DNA of 64,000 nucleotides from Diacronema lutheri (GCA_019448385.1 JAGTXO010000006.1:1-64000), one strand, 5' to 3'. Shown: positions 9,770 through 20,846, counted from the stretch's first letter. A program made the numbers and translations. The notes: generated by a model from the letters alone, not told the origin.

Positions 9770-10645
9770 TCAGAAGAGGCCGCCGCAGCACTTTGAGCGG
9801 ACGCCAGCGCCGACGCCGGACGGCTCCATGCTGAACGTCGCAGGCTGGGGTGCCTCGGAGCCCGGCGGCCGCGCGTTCGCCTTCATGCGCCGCGCGGTCT
9901 GCTGGAAGGCGAGCTCGACGTTGAGCGCCGCCTTTGCCGATGTCTCGAAGTGGTCCATCCGGTGCTGCTGCGCGAGCTCCTGCGCCATCTCGAGCGAGAC
10001 TTGCCGTCGATCGGCCGGCACGTCGCACTTGTTGCCGAAGAGCGCGATCACCGCGTCGGTCGGTGCGTGCCCGCGCACCTCATCGAGCCATTCGGGCACG
10101 TGTTCAAACGACTCGGCGGACGAGACGTCGTACACGAGGATCACGCCGTGCGCGCCGCGGTAGTAGTTGGAGACGATTGAGCGGAACCGGTCCTGCCCAG
10201 CCGTGTCCCAGATCTGCAGCTTCACCCGCTGCGCGTGCACGCGCGCGGCGGGCGGCGCCGGGCGGCGGCCGCGCGCAGAGGCTCGCGATCGCGTGGGCGT
10301 CGGCGTGGAGCGCGCGGGCGGGAGCACGGCGCGCACGGCGCGACGGGCGCAATGACGACACGGCTCAGCGCGTACTCTGCCGTCCAGGTCGAGCGTGCGG
10401 ATCTTGAAGTCGACGCCGATCGTCGCCGTGTAGGACGGGTTGAACGTGTTGTCCGCGTACCGCAGGATGAGCGAGCTCTTGCCCACGCCCGAGTCGCCCG
10501 CGACGACGACTTTGAAGGTGTGGTCGTAGCGCTCGCGCGCGCCCACCGTGCGCTGCAGCGCGTCGCCCCCGCGCGCAAGCCGCGCGCACGCGAGCACGCA
10601 CGCGAGGAGCCCGAGCCGCGCGCGCGTCATGCGTGGCGCCGCCAT
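9770..10645 (-). CDS. Rab family small GTPase
   Basis: Ras-superfamily GTPase that acts as a membrane-trafficking switch. Visible motifs are P-loop GDSGVGKS, switch I TATIGVDFKI, WDTAGQDRF, GNKCDV (the NKxD motif) and ETSAKA. An in-frame 147-bp intron (10375-10229, AGA|GTACGC...GCGCAG|CGG) interrupts the sequence between LDLDGR and RVKLQIWDTAG; removing it restores the Rab consensus. The C-terminus SKCCGGLF has a double Cys but four trailing residues, so the prenylation signal is unusual. The N-terminus is uncertain: ATGs at 10645 or 10630 precede a hydrophobic Ala/Leu/Cys stretch atypical of Rabs, so a further 5' intron (acceptor near CTGCAG|CGCACG) is likely. It resembles the Rab1/8/35 group most. 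Confidence 0.88.
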   Translation of the reverse strand: MAAPRMTRARLGLLACVLACARLARGGDALQRTVGARERYDHTFKVVVAGDSGVGKSSLILRYADNTFNPSYTATIGVDFKIRTLDLDGRVRAEPCRHCARRAVRAVLPPARSTPTPTRSRASARGRRPAPPAARVHAQRVKLQIWDTAGQDRFRSIVSNYYRGAHGVILVYDVSSAESFEHVPEWLDEVRGHAPTDAVIALFGNKCDVPADRRQVSLEMAQELAQQHRMDHFETSAKAALNVELAFQQTARRMKANARPPGSEAPQPATFSMEPSGVGAGVRSKCCGGLF

Positions 10646-10718
10646 CGCCCAGCGCTTCCCACGTGGCGGCAAGATGGCGTTGGTCTATCCAGCGGCGGGA
10701 GATGGTGGCCGGCCCTTT

Positions 10719-11812
10719 TCAGAGCTCGAGGTAGCCGGGCAGCCGCCACGGGCTCGCTGCCCACGCGTCGCGCAGTGCTACGAGGGCGCCGTCGTCCAAG
10801 TCGTTGAACTCGAGGCACAACTCGCTCAGCACGCTCAGGGGCGGTGGGCCGGCGCCGCCGCCGCCGCCGCCGCCGGGCGCAGCGGCCGCCGCCGCGGCTG
10901 TCGCCGCCGCGTCGGCTGCGGGCGAGGCGGGGCCCGCGCGCGTTGAGCGCACGGCGGTGCCGACGGCCACGGCCGCTGCCGCGTGCGCGTGCAGCCGCTG
11001 GCAGAGCGCGCTCGCGCCGATCGCGCCGATGCCGTTCGCGGCGAGGGAAAGCCGGCGGAGCGTCGAGTTGACGGCGAGCGCCGACGCGATCGTCGAGCAG
11101 CCCGCATCGCCCACCTGGTTGTACGAAAGGTCGAGCTCGGTGAGCGCGCTGTTGAAGGCGAGCGCGTGCCCGAGCTGCACGCCCGCCGTCACGCTGAGCC
11201 CGGCGTGCGCGTACCGAAGGGAGAGCAACGTCGTGCTCAGCGCGAGCGCGCGGCAGAGCGGCAGCACGCAGTCGTCGGCCACGTCCGCGGCGAGCGTTGG
11301 CGGCAGCTCGTTGAACGAGAGGTCGACCGCGTGCAGGCAGCGGTTGACGCACAGCATTCGCCCGACCGCCTGCGCGGCGGCGCACGGCGCGCGGCCCGCA
11401 GCGTCGGTGGCGCAGCGTCGGTGGCGCAGCGTCGGTGGCGCTGTGCGCGCGACACGTGTCGCGCCGCGCGTCGCGCACCTCGATGGCAAAGTGCGAGAAG
11501 CGGTTCTGGCAGAGGCGCAGTTCGGTCGAGACCGTGTTGAAGCGCAGCGCCGCGCAGAGCAGCCCGGCGTCCGCGTCGGTCAGCGCGCAGTCCGAGAGGG
11601 ACAGCGCGTGCGAGCGCCTGCCGAGTGCCCAGCGGTTGTCCGCGAGGAAGGTGAGAGAGGACTCGCCGTTCGAGTCGAGCGCGCGTGCGAGCGCCCACCG
11701 GCCAATGTCAGTGCACTCGTTGCCTGCCGAGCGGCGGCGGGAGGACGCGCGCGCGCGCACGCGCGCGCGCGGCGCGTCGGCCGCTGGCGCGCGCCCCCGC
11801 GCGCCGTCGTCG

Positions 11813-11845
<33 letters not shown>

Positions 11846-14800
11846 TTCCCCCCGCGCGCACCCTGCATGTCGAGGTGCGTCAGCGTGCGGTTGCCCGCGA
11901 GCGCGTCCGCGAGCTGCACGACGGCCACATCGGACAGGTCGCAGAAGGAGAGGTCGAGGCTCTCGAGCGAGCCGCACAGCCGCACGGCGAGCGCGAGGTA
12001 GCGCGCGGCGTCATCGCTCATCGGCGCGGCCGAGAGGGAGAGGACGCGCATCGCGCAACCGCGGCCGTCAGCGATCGCCGCGCAGAGCACCGGGATCACC
12101 GCGGACGGCAGCTCGTTCCCGCCAAGCAGCAGGCTGTCGAGCGAACGCGGGCCGCCGTCGACGTCGTCCGACGCGCGCGGCGCGGACGCGCGCGCGCTCT
12201 CGCTCGGCGTGGGCTCGACGAGCGCGCACGAGGCGGCGCGCACGAGGCCGCCGTCCACGCCGGCGGCCATGAGCGCGCGAGCGCCGCGCCCGCCGCAGCT
12301 CGCGCTGCGCGCGGCGGCGGCGGGCGTTGCGCGCGCGAGCGCGGGCAGATCGCACGCGCCCGGTGGCGGCCACGCGAGGTCGACGGTGGCGGGCACGCCG
12401 CTCGCGCGGCGCGAGAGGCGTGCGTCGTCCGCTCCCGCCGCGTCGGAGCGCGCCGAGCCGTGGCGTGAGAGCCGCTCGCCCGCGTCGCTGTCGTCCTGGT
12501 GGGGCGGTGTGAGAAACGTTGGCCCGCACGCGCCGCCACCGCCGCCACCACCGCCGCCGCCACCGCCCAGGCCAAAGTCGAAGGCGCCGCCGTGCGGCGC
12601 GAGGGCGCGCGCAAGGGCGCGTGCGCCCGCCGCGCCGATGCGATTGTGCGACAGATCGAGGTGCGCGAGCCACGGCGCGGCGGCGAGCGCGCGCGCGGCC
12701 GCCTGCGCGCCCGCGTCGCCGAGCTCGTTGTACGCGAGCTCGAGGCGCGTGATCCGCCAATTGACGCGCAGCGGCGCGAAGAGGAGTGGCGCGTCGCACG
12801 GCTCGAGGCCGCAGTGCGCGAGCCGCAGCACGTTGTCGCCCTCCGCCGCGCGCCACCTGTCCGTCGCGACGAGCGCGAGCGCGCTGTGCCGGTTGGCGAG
12901 TGCCGCGTCACCTAGAGCCTGCCAGCCGCTCGGCCCCACATCGGCGCCGGCGAGCTGCAGCTCGCGCAGCCGGCGGTTGGTGCGAAGTCCGCGCGCGAGG
13001 TGCCGCGCACCCGCATCGCCGAGCGGGTTGCGCGACAGGTCGAGGGCGGTGAGCGCGCAGCCGGCGCGCTGAAGCTCCGCGCCGAGCAGCCGCGCCGCGT
13101 CCGCACCGAGCGCGTTGGCGCCGAGCGACAGGCGCGAGACGGAGGGCGCGGAGGGGAGCAACCCGCCGAGCATCGCCGCCTCCGCCGCGCCGAGCCGCGC
13201 GCCGCCGAGCTGCAGCTCCGCGTCGCCGAGCGAATCGGCGAGGAGCGCACCGACGGGCACGCCGCTCACGAGGCGGAGGGGCGCTCCCGCGCGCACGGCC
13301 ACGAGCGCTGCCGCGAGCAGCGCGCGCCCGCCGGCAACGCCGAGCCCGTTCTGCCGCGCGTCGAGCACGGCGAGTGCGCCGTTCGCCGCGAGCCCCGCCG
13401 CGAGCGTGCGCGCGCCCGCGTCGCCAATCCGGTTGGCTGAGATGTCGAGTGCGCGCAGCCGCCCATTATTACGCAGCAGCTGCGCAACCTCGCGCGTCGC
13501 GTCCTCGTCGAGGTTGGTACGGCGCAGCGTGAGCTGGCGCAAAGTGCGCGAGCGCTCCCACGTGCGACAGAGCGTCGTCCACTCAAAGATGCCGACGAAG
13601 CAGCCGCTCAGGTTGAGGTGGAGCACGGGCAACGCACCCACGAGCGCGCACACCTCCTCGCGCAACACGCGCCCGCCGTGCAGCTCAAATCGCACCGTCG
13701 CGGGCAGCAGCACGGCGGGCAGCGCGGGCGAGAGCGCCATGCTGCCGCGCACGCCCGCGGACACGGCCTCCGACGCGCGCCCGTCCGCGACCCACGCGGG
13801 CGACGGCGTACGCTGGCGCGGCAGCGACCAGCGCGCGCCGCCGCCGCCACTGCCCGGCCCGCCACTGCCGCCGCCGCATCCGCCGCCGCCGCCGCCGCCG
13901 CCGCACCCTCCGCCGCCGCCGCCGCCGCCGCCGCCGCTGCAGAGCGCGCCGCCGCTCGGCAGCGCGTCACGACGCACCGAAGCGGGCTGCGAGGGCTGCG
14001 CGCGCTGCGCGCGTGCGGCGGCGCGCGCAATCCTGCGCGCCGTGCGCTCTGCGCGCAGCGCGGCCGCGCCGTGCTGCAGCGCGGTGGAGAGTCCGAGCAG
14101 GTGGAAGTAGGCACTCTCGTGGCACACGAGCGTGCCGTGCCCCGCCGAGCGCGGCCGCCGCTGCAGCCGCCTCGTCGCGAGCGGCGCGAGCCCGCCGAGC
14201 CGTGCGGCATGCTGCTGCTGCTGCTGCTGCTGCTGCGGCAGCTGCAACCGCTCCTTGGACGCCGCCGCGTCGACCGCCGCCGCCGCCACGGCGGCAATCG
14301 CGACCGACGCGACCGCGCTGCTCCGGCCCGCGTGCGCCGCGCGCGGCTCGGCCGCGCGCGCGGCGGCGGCGACGACTGCGCGCGCACCGAGCGCAGTGCG
14401 CGACGCGTGCAGCCAGAGCGCGCGCGCGCGCGCGCGCGCGTCGCGCTTGGCGGCGGCGGCGGCGACGCCGTCCGGTCGGACGGTGGCGACGGCGCCAACC
14501 CGCCGCGCGGCACGGGCGACGCGCCGCGCGCGCGCGCGCGCGCCAGCGGCGGCGACGCGCCGCCGCCGTCGCCATCGCCGCCCCCGCCGCCGCCGCCGCT
14601 GGCGCGCGCGCGGCTGCCCACCGCTCCGCCCGCGGCGGCGTCGAGCGCCTCGGCGTCGGCGCTCTCGGCGCACAGGCTGAGCGACGGCGGCCCGTCCGCC
14701 GGCGGCGCGCGCGCGCGCGCGCGTGCCGACGCGGGCGTGCTCGCCGCGGCCGCGAGCGCGCGCGAGGCGGCGGCCGCCGCCTGCGCGAGGATGGATGGAC

Positions 14801-14865
14801 GGCGCGCGCCGATCGACCCGCCGGCGTCGACGGCGGGCGAGCGCGGCTCGGTGGTGGTCGCACAC

Positions 14866-14926
<61 letters not shown>

Positions 14927-17882
14927 CGGTGGCGGCGGCGGTGGCGGCGCGCTCGCCGTCTCGCGCGCCCTCCGCCTCACCATCCGCGCCGCCGCGCGCG
15001 CGCTCCTCCTCGGCGCGCGCGCGCGCGGCCGCCGCCGCGCGCGCGACCGCCGCGCGCGCGCGCGAGCGTGCGCTCGCGCGCGCGCTCGCGCGCGCGAGCT
15101 CGGCCTGCCACTGGCTGACGACGGCCTTGGACGCCGCCTCGTCCGACGGGTTGCGGCTCGCCCACACGCCGAGCGCGCCGAGCCCGCCGACGAGCAGCGC
15201 GGCCGCGCCCGCCGCGTAGACGCGGTAGAGGGGCAGCCGCGCGGCCTCGCCGAGCGCGTCGGCGGCGAGGCCGCAGCCGATGCACCAGATCGACAGGACG
15301 TGGCCGAGGGAGCGAAGGTGGTTGAAGAGTGCGACGTTGCACGGGCGCGCCGCCATGTTCCACGCGAGGAAGAGCGCGTTGATCGCGAGGAGCACGAGCA
15401 GCGTGAGCGCCGTGTGCTGCGAGAAGAAGAGCGCGCCGCCGATCGCACCCGCGCGGCCGTGCGAGTAGGCGAGCCAGTAGAGCGGCGCGTACACGACGAG
15501 CGTCTGCCTGCGCTGGAAGAGCAGCTTGAGCGCCGCCGATGCGGCCAAGTAGGGCACGATGAGCAGCAGCGCGCTGCCCGCCGTCACGAGGTGCGCGCCC
15601 CTCCAGCACACGACCGTTGGCGCACCCGTCGATGCGTCGCCATACGCATCGAGCTGCTGCACCACGCCGCCGTGCGCGTCGCGCAGCACCGCACCGTCGG
15701 CGTCGAGCACGTTGGAGCAGTCGAGCGCCTTGAAGAGGTTGCGCGTGATGCCGAGCGCGAGCGTGTCGGTGCACAACTCGACGACAAAGATCGCCGTCAG
15801 CCGGTGCCCGCCGGCGTCGCACGCGAGCGCGGCCGGCGCGATCAGCTGCAGCGCGACGGCGAGGGCGGCGAAGACGGTGCCAAACTCGACGGTGGGCAGC
15901 GCGAAGAAGGAGAGCGCGTTGAGCCAGCGCAGCAGCGTGGGCGGCAGCGACGTTGCGATCGGATTGGCGGGCGCGAGCGCGAGCGCTGACCACGCGGCGC
16001 CATCGTACACGATTGAAAAGAGGCGGAGGAACGCCACATAGTGACCGGGCGGCAGCTGCCCGCGCACGGCCGCCGGCAGCGCGCTCGCCTCAAAGCCGCC
16101 GCGCAGCGACGGCCGGTGCGCGTGCAGCTGGCCGCCGTAGAGCAGCGCGCGCAGCGAGGGCACGGGCGACCACGGCGAGAGGCAGAGCAGGTTGCATCCA
16201 ATCACGCAGAGCAGAGGGCAGCCGAGGTATGCGCCCGGCCAATCGCCCAGCCGGCCAAAGGCGAGCAGCGCGCCGAACGCGAGCGCGAGCACGACGAGCC
16301 CGAGCAGCACGAGTCGCACCATCGCACCGAACGCGGCCGCCCACAGCCGCCGCTGCTCGTCGCCGCCCGCCTCCGCGTGCGGCTGCACGGCGCGCGCCCA
16401 GCGCGCCGCGTCGGCGTTGGCGCCCCACGCGGCGAAGGCGGCCATCTCGGCAAGGAAGAGGCACGCGCCCACGCCCTTCGCCGCACACAGCAGCTGCGCG
16501 CGCGCCGCGCCACCGCGCGCGCACGCGCCGACGGCGCACGCGGCGAGGCCACCGGGCAGCGCAACCTTCACGCACGCCCACCGCCACCACACGAGCACGA
16601 GCCGGCGTGGCACGGCGCGGCGCGGCTCGGGCACGCAGCAGCCGGGCAGCGCACGCGCCGCGCACGCCGCGAGCAGCCGGCGCGCCGCGCTCGCGCCGGC
16701 CGCGCACGCCGCCGCCGCCGCCGCCCCCGGCCGCGCGCCGGGCGGCGGCGCGCCGCGCGCGCCGTCGGAGGCGGCGCCTGCGCCGTCCGAGCGGAGCGCG
16801 GCGCCGTCAAGGAGGCGCGACGAGAGCGACGTCTTGGCCGACCTGCGCTCCTGCTCAAGCCATGCCACGGGCGCCCCCCGCTCGCCCGCCGTCGCCGCCG
16901 GCTGCGGCTCGCTGTCCGACGCGGCCAGCCCGCGCGCCGAGCCGTGCCGCTCGAGCGCCGCGCCGCGCGCCGGCGCGCCGCGCGCGGCGACCGCATGCCA
17001 CGCGGCGGCTGGGTCGGCGTCGGCGCCGCCGCTCACGTCGCACGCGCTCGCGCCCGCCGCCGCCCCGCCCAAGCGCGCCGGCGGCGCGGTCGCGTGCCCG
17101 AGCGCGGGCGGCTGCGCCCACTCGACGCGGCACGCGACGCCGAGCAGCCGCCACCAGCCATACCTGCGACGCAGCCGCTCGCGCTCGGCGGCGGGGCGGA
17201 GCTCGACGCCGGCGCCCAGATCAATCAGCTCCGACTCGGAGCGCCACACCGCCGAGCCCACGTGCGCGGGCAGCTGCGCGCAGAGCCAATAGCAGAACCA
17301 GCCCAGGTCCGACGTGCAAAACTTGACCACGCAACCGCCGCACGTGTCGTCGATGCGCGCGCGCACGGGCAGCGCGCCCTCGTCACCCGAGGCGGCAGAG
17401 TCGGAGCCCTCGGACGATGCGCCCGAGTCGACGAGCAGGCCAACGCCACCCGGCGCTGTCGACGATGGCGAGCAGAAGGCGACCACGTCGTCGTCGTCCT
17501 CCTCGTCCGCGCCCACGCGCGCCTCATCGCTGCCGACCGTGGCGGGCGCGGCCGTGGCGGTGCAAACGGGCGAGTTGGCCGCGGGCGTCGCCACCCGGGT
17601 CATCTCGCTGACCGGAAAGCTCGGCCGGCCCGCCGTCTCGAGCGGCGCGCACGGCGGCGGCGGCGGCAGCGGCGCGGCCGCCGGCGGTGCGCACGGCGGC
17701 GGCGCGCTCGACGGCGGCGGCGGCGGCGGCGCGAGCTCGTGGCCTTCCAGGCCCGTGGCTAGCGCAGCTGGCGCAAAGCCCGCCACGCCGCCCAACGCGA
17801 CGCCTGCGCCGCCGTCCGCCTCGACATCGCGTGTGGCTGCGTCGTGTGCCGCTCCCCAGCCGAAAATCCCGCGCGCCGCCAT
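10719..17882 (-). CDS. Giant multispan membrane plus LRR protein
   Basis: About 2300 aa. The N-terminal part from the ATG at 17882 is acidic and disordered. A region of roughly ten membrane segments follows (about 16,600-15,180), including GALFFSQHTALTLLVLLAINALFLAW and RPCNVALFNHLRSLGHVLSIWCIGCGL. A long Ala/Gly/Arg linker comes next. From about 13,740 there are many ribonuclease-inhibitor-type leucine-rich repeats (LRALDISANRIGDAGARTLA, LTALDLSRNPLGDAGARHLA). Two introns are fixed by frame and repeat continuity: 11861-11724 (poly-G inside) and 11478-11370, both with GTGCGC donors. The reading frame also shifts somewhere in 14,640-14,300, implying a third intron or an indel in the (GC)n tract; alternatively these are two genes. 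The membrane part resembles TRP/polycystin-like protist proteins only loosely. Confidence 0.65.
11401..11442. repeat. 14-bp x3 tandem repeat in an LRR-gene intron
   Basis: Three copies of GCGTCGGTGGCGCA (last base changed in copy three) within the 109-bp intron 11478-11370, occupying over a third of its length. Confidence 0.8.
11813..11845. repeat. 33-C homopolymer inside an intron
   Basis: A run of about 33 C on this strand (poly-G on the transcribed strand) within the 11861-11724 intron of the LRR gene. Orientation relative to transcription is opposite to that of the 4244-4325 run. Confidence 0.85.
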
Positions 17883-18437
17883 GAACGCGACCTCGAAGCC
17901 AGGTACTTACGCGATGGCGGTGGCTGCCGAGCGATGGTGCGCGGAGGAACTCTGCGCGCTTTTGAGCGACGGCCTCGGCCTCGAGCGCGAGCGCGACTTC
18001 TACCTTGCCGTGGTGCTTCTAGGCAGCGAGGCGATGAGCGGCGACTCGGCGCACGCGCAGTGTTGCGTCGCGCTCGAGTTCACGTCATGCGCCGGGCGCG
18101 CGCTCGCCGAGGACGCAGCGGAGCTCCTGCGCGCGCTCGCGCGCGATGACATGGCGTGCCGGCTTGGCGGCACACTGGTCTCGCGCGTGCGCGTGACGAA
18201 TTCGATGCCCATCCCGTCGGCTGCCGTCGCCCACGTGCGCGAGCTGAGCCGCCGCTGGACGGTGCGCTGCCGCAGGCCCGATGGACGTGCGCGATGCGGT
18301 GCGCGCTCGTCGCGCCAACGCCGCGCGCGCGCGCGCACGTGCGTGCCGCACGCTCACAGGAGGCGATCGCGTGTGACGAAGCGTTTGGCCTGCAGCTTGG
18401 GCGCAGAGGTGAGATTGCAACTACTGCGGCCTGCTAA
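17881..18437 (+). CDS. Small protein of unknown function, two exons
   Basis: Exon 1 is 17881-18261 and exon 2 is 18360-18437, giving 152 aa. The donor ACG|GTGCGC and acceptor CACAG|GAG keep phase 0, turning a frame that otherwise runs into the opposite gene into one that stops cleanly at 18437. The sequence is mixed alpha/beta-like, with RDFYLAVVLLGSEAMS and SRVRVTNSMPIPSAAVAHVRELSRRW. I do not recognise the family. The first ATG overlaps, on the opposite strand, the start codon of the LRR gene (CATG at 17880-17883); a second ATG at 17914 is an alternative. The stop lies 22 bp from the convergent DUF1517 gene stop. Confidence 0.55.
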
Positions 18438-18459
18438 ACAATCAGGCACGCCGCCGCGA

Positions 18460-19578
18460 CTAGATGTCGATGAGCTCCGGGAAGTAGGAGAACATGTCCT
18501 CGCGCGAGAGGGTGTCCGTGGACTCCTGCGGCGTCCACAGCACGTCGGCGGCGACAAGGTTGTCCTCCTTGCCCACCTCGGAGGCGAGCTGCGAGAGCGC
18601 GCGGCGCAGGTCCGCGGACGACGAGATCTGCGGGAGCGCGGTGCCGCCTTCGAGCAGCGCCATCACCGTCACGACCATGTACGTCTGCCCGCCGACGGAG
18701 CCGCCGCCCGAGCCGCCGCGCCGGGCCTCGCGCTCCCACTTGGCGCGCTCGCCGACGAGCAGCGCGCGGTAGCTCGCCTCCGTGTCGCGCGCGCCGCCGA
18801 AGCCGGCCGTTTCCGAGACGGCGCGCGCTGAGACCCAGTCGGCCGAGCAGCGGAGCAGCGCGAGGCACGTGTCCGACACGAGCAGCTGCAGGCCGACGTC
18901 GGTTGAAGTGTCGGCGCTCGCGGCGAGAGCCTCCATGCGGCCAAACATGGACGCCGCGCTGCGGCTCTTGCAGTTGACGCCCACCTGCAGCAGCAGCGCC
19001 GCGCCCGGGTTGCCCGTCGCGCCGCCCGACTCGAGCGCGTCGCGCGCGGTGCGGAAGGCGATCAGCCCGAGGCCGCCGAGGATGAGCCACGAAGGCGGCG
19101 AGAAGAAGCCGGAGCCAAAGCCGAACGGCGAGTAGCCAAAGGGCGAGAACCCGTACCCGAACGGTGAGAACCCGTAGCCGGGCGACATGATGATGTTCGT
19201 GCTGCCGCCGCCGCGGTAGCCGCCGCCGCGGTAGCCGCCGCCGCCGCCGCCGCCGCCGCGGGAGCCGCCACCGCCGCCTCGGGAGACGCTGCCGCCCATA
19301 CGACCACCGCTCCGCGCGGCGAGCGCCGACTGCGCGCCGCCAACCAGCAGCGCCGCGCCCATCGCCGTCGCCGCCGCGCGTGCGAGCGGCGCGGCCGCGT
19401 CGTCGGGCCGGCCGCCGCCCATCGAGAGCGCGGCGCGGCGCGGCGGAAGCAGCGGCGTCGGCACAAGCGGCGCGCGCATCACGCGCGCGCGCGCCGCGCC
19501 GGGCAGGCCGCGGCGCGGCGCCGAGAAGGCCACGCCGCTGCACGCGCAAAAGCCGAGGAGGATGGCGACCTTCATCAT
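18460..19578 (-). CDS. Plastid-targeted DUF1517 membrane protein
   Basis: A 372-aa protein from tandem ATGs at 19578/19575. The leader KVAILLGFCACSGVAFSAPRR looks like a bipartite secondary-plastid presequence, a signal peptide with an A-F motif at the cleavage site. The mature part begins with the DUF1517 hallmark ARSGGRMGGS, followed by Gly/Arg/Tyr-rich repeats (RGGGYRGGG) and GFSPFGYGFSPFGY repeats. It continues with a membrane helix (WLILGGLGLIAF) and the conserved soluble domain ending in VLWTPQESTDTLSREDM and FSYFPELIDI. DUF1517 proteins occur in cyanobacteria and plastids (thylakoid or envelope); the molecular role is not established. It is divergent from PRPP synthetase by 109 bp. Confidence 0.85.
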   Translation of the reverse strand: MMKVAILLGFCACSGVAFSAPRRGLPGAARARVMRAPLVPTPLLPPRRAALSMGGGRPDDAAAPLARAAATAMGAALLVGGAQSALAARSGGRMGGSVSRGGGGGSRGGGGGGGGYRGGGYRGGGSTNIIMSPGYGFSPFGYGFSPFGYSPFGFGSGFFSPPSWLILGGLGLIAFRTARDALESGGATGNPGAALLLQVGVNCKSRSAASMFGRMEALAASADTSTDVGLQLLVSDTCLALLRCSADWVSARAVSETAGFGGARDTEASYRALLVGERAKWEREARRGGSGGGSVGGQTYMVVTVMALLEGGTALPQISSSADLRRALSQLASEVGKEDNLVAADVLWTPQESTDTLSREDMFSYFPELIDI

Positions 19579-19687
19579 GATGTTGAGCGGAGGGAGCGGA
19601 GTCCGGCGGGCCCGGATCCGCGTGTTTCGCACGTCAAAAGCGCAAGGCCGCGGTTGGGGGCCTCGGGGGTCCGTCCACCGCCTCACA
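19579..19687. promoter_or_regulatory. Compact divergent promoter region
   Basis: 109 bp between the start codons of the DUF1517 gene (minus) and PRPP synthetase (plus). It must hold both 5' UTRs and core promoters unless transcription starts inside coding sequence. No TATA-like element is evident. Confidence 0.4.
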
Positions 19688-20716
19688 ATGTCCAAGGCGG
19701 AGGACGCGCAGCCGCTCGGCGGGCCGGCGCCGAAACGGCAGCGCTCGCCGCCGCAGGGCTTCAACCCGACCAAGTATGTCGTGCTCTCGTACAAGACGCT
19801 CGACACATTCGCGCGCCGGCTCGAGGCGGCCGACCCCGAGCGCTTCTCCGTGTACGAGACCAAGTGGGGCAAGTTCGACGACTCGGGGATGGACAATATC
19901 GTGATGGGCGGCTTCTCGCCCGTCAACGTCGTCATGCGCTCGCACGTCCTCTTCCTCGCCGACTTCAACTCGAACGACGCGATCCTGTCGCAGCTGCACG
20001 TGCTTGTGATGCTGTGCGAGTCCTTCATCGCGACGCTCACCATCTACCTGCCCTACCTGCCGACGGCGACGATGGAGCGGATTACGGTGGAGGGCGAGGT
20101 GGCGACGGCCAACACCGTCTGCCGCATTCTCTCCGGCCTGCCGCACACGGGCGGCCCTTCGCGCATCATGTTTTACGACCTACACACCCTGCAGAATCGA
20201 TTCTACCTGCACACGGGCGCGATCGCAACGATGCACACGACGATCCCGCTGATCAAGGAGGTGCTCGCTCGGAAGGGCTCTCCAATCGAGGCGATCGCCT
20301 TCCCCGACGAGGGCGCGCAGAAGCGCTTCGGCTCGCTCTTCGCCGAGTACGACGTGGTGACGTGCGGCAAGAAGCGCGTGGGCAACGAGCGCAACGTCGT
20401 CATCCAGGATGGCGACTGCCAGGGGAAGCACGTCCTGATCATCGACGACATGGTCAAGACTGGCGGCACGCTCGTCGAGTGCGCCAAGGCGCTCATGCTC
20501 CACGGCGCGTCCGCCGTCTCCGCCTACTGCGCGCACGCGGCGTTCCCGCACGGCGCTGAGTACCGCTTCTGCAAAGGCGGCGACCGCGCGGTCTTCTCCA
20601 CCTTCTTCGTCACCAACTCGAACACGACGGTCGTTGAGCGCATCCTCGCGCTGCCCAAGGAGGAGACGCTCTTCGAGGTGCTCGACATCCTGCCGCTCGT
20701 CATCAACGACCTCTGA
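19688..20716 (+). CDS. PRS: Ribose-phosphate pyrophosphokinase
   Basis: A 342-aa PRPP synthetase, which makes phosphoribosyl pyrophosphate from ribose-5-phosphate and ATP for purine, pyrimidine, His and Trp synthesis. The start ATG at 19688 is followed by a short disordered, KRQR-containing tail. Family signatures are MFYDLHTLQNRFYLH, AFPDEGAQKRF and the PRPP-binding loop VLIIDDMVKTGGTL with Asp253-Asp254. The sequence follows the plant-type phosphate-independent (class II, PRS3/4-like) subfamily more than the bacterial class I type, having TKWGKFDDSGMDNI and ATMERITVEGEVATANT. No leader is visible, so it is probably cytosolic. No intron. Confidence 0.95.
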   Translation: MSKAEDAQPLGGPAPKRQRSPPQGFNPTKYVVLSYKTLDTFARRLEAADPERFSVYETKWGKFDDSGMDNIVMGGFSPVNVVMRSHVLFLADFNSNDAILSQLHVLVMLCESFIATLTIYLPYLPTATMERITVEGEVATANTVCRILSGLPHTGGPSRIMFYDLHTLQNRFYLHTGAIATMHTTIPLIKEVLARKGSPIEAIAFPDEGAQKRFGSLFAEYDVVTCGKKRVGNERNVVIQDGDCQGKHVLIIDDMVKTGGTLVECAKALMLHGASAVSAYCAHAAFPHGAEYRFCKGGDRAVFSTFFVTNSNTTVVERILALPKEETLFEVLDILPLVINDL

Positions 20717-20846
20717 GTCTGTAGCGGCTCAAACGCCCGAGGGGAGGGGGACTGGCGGCTTTGGCACTGTGCGCTTGCAGCGCCCTGGCGTGGCGGCGGA
20801 CGGGCGAGTTGGATGAAGCGAGCCGTGAGCTTGGCTGCACTCTCGC

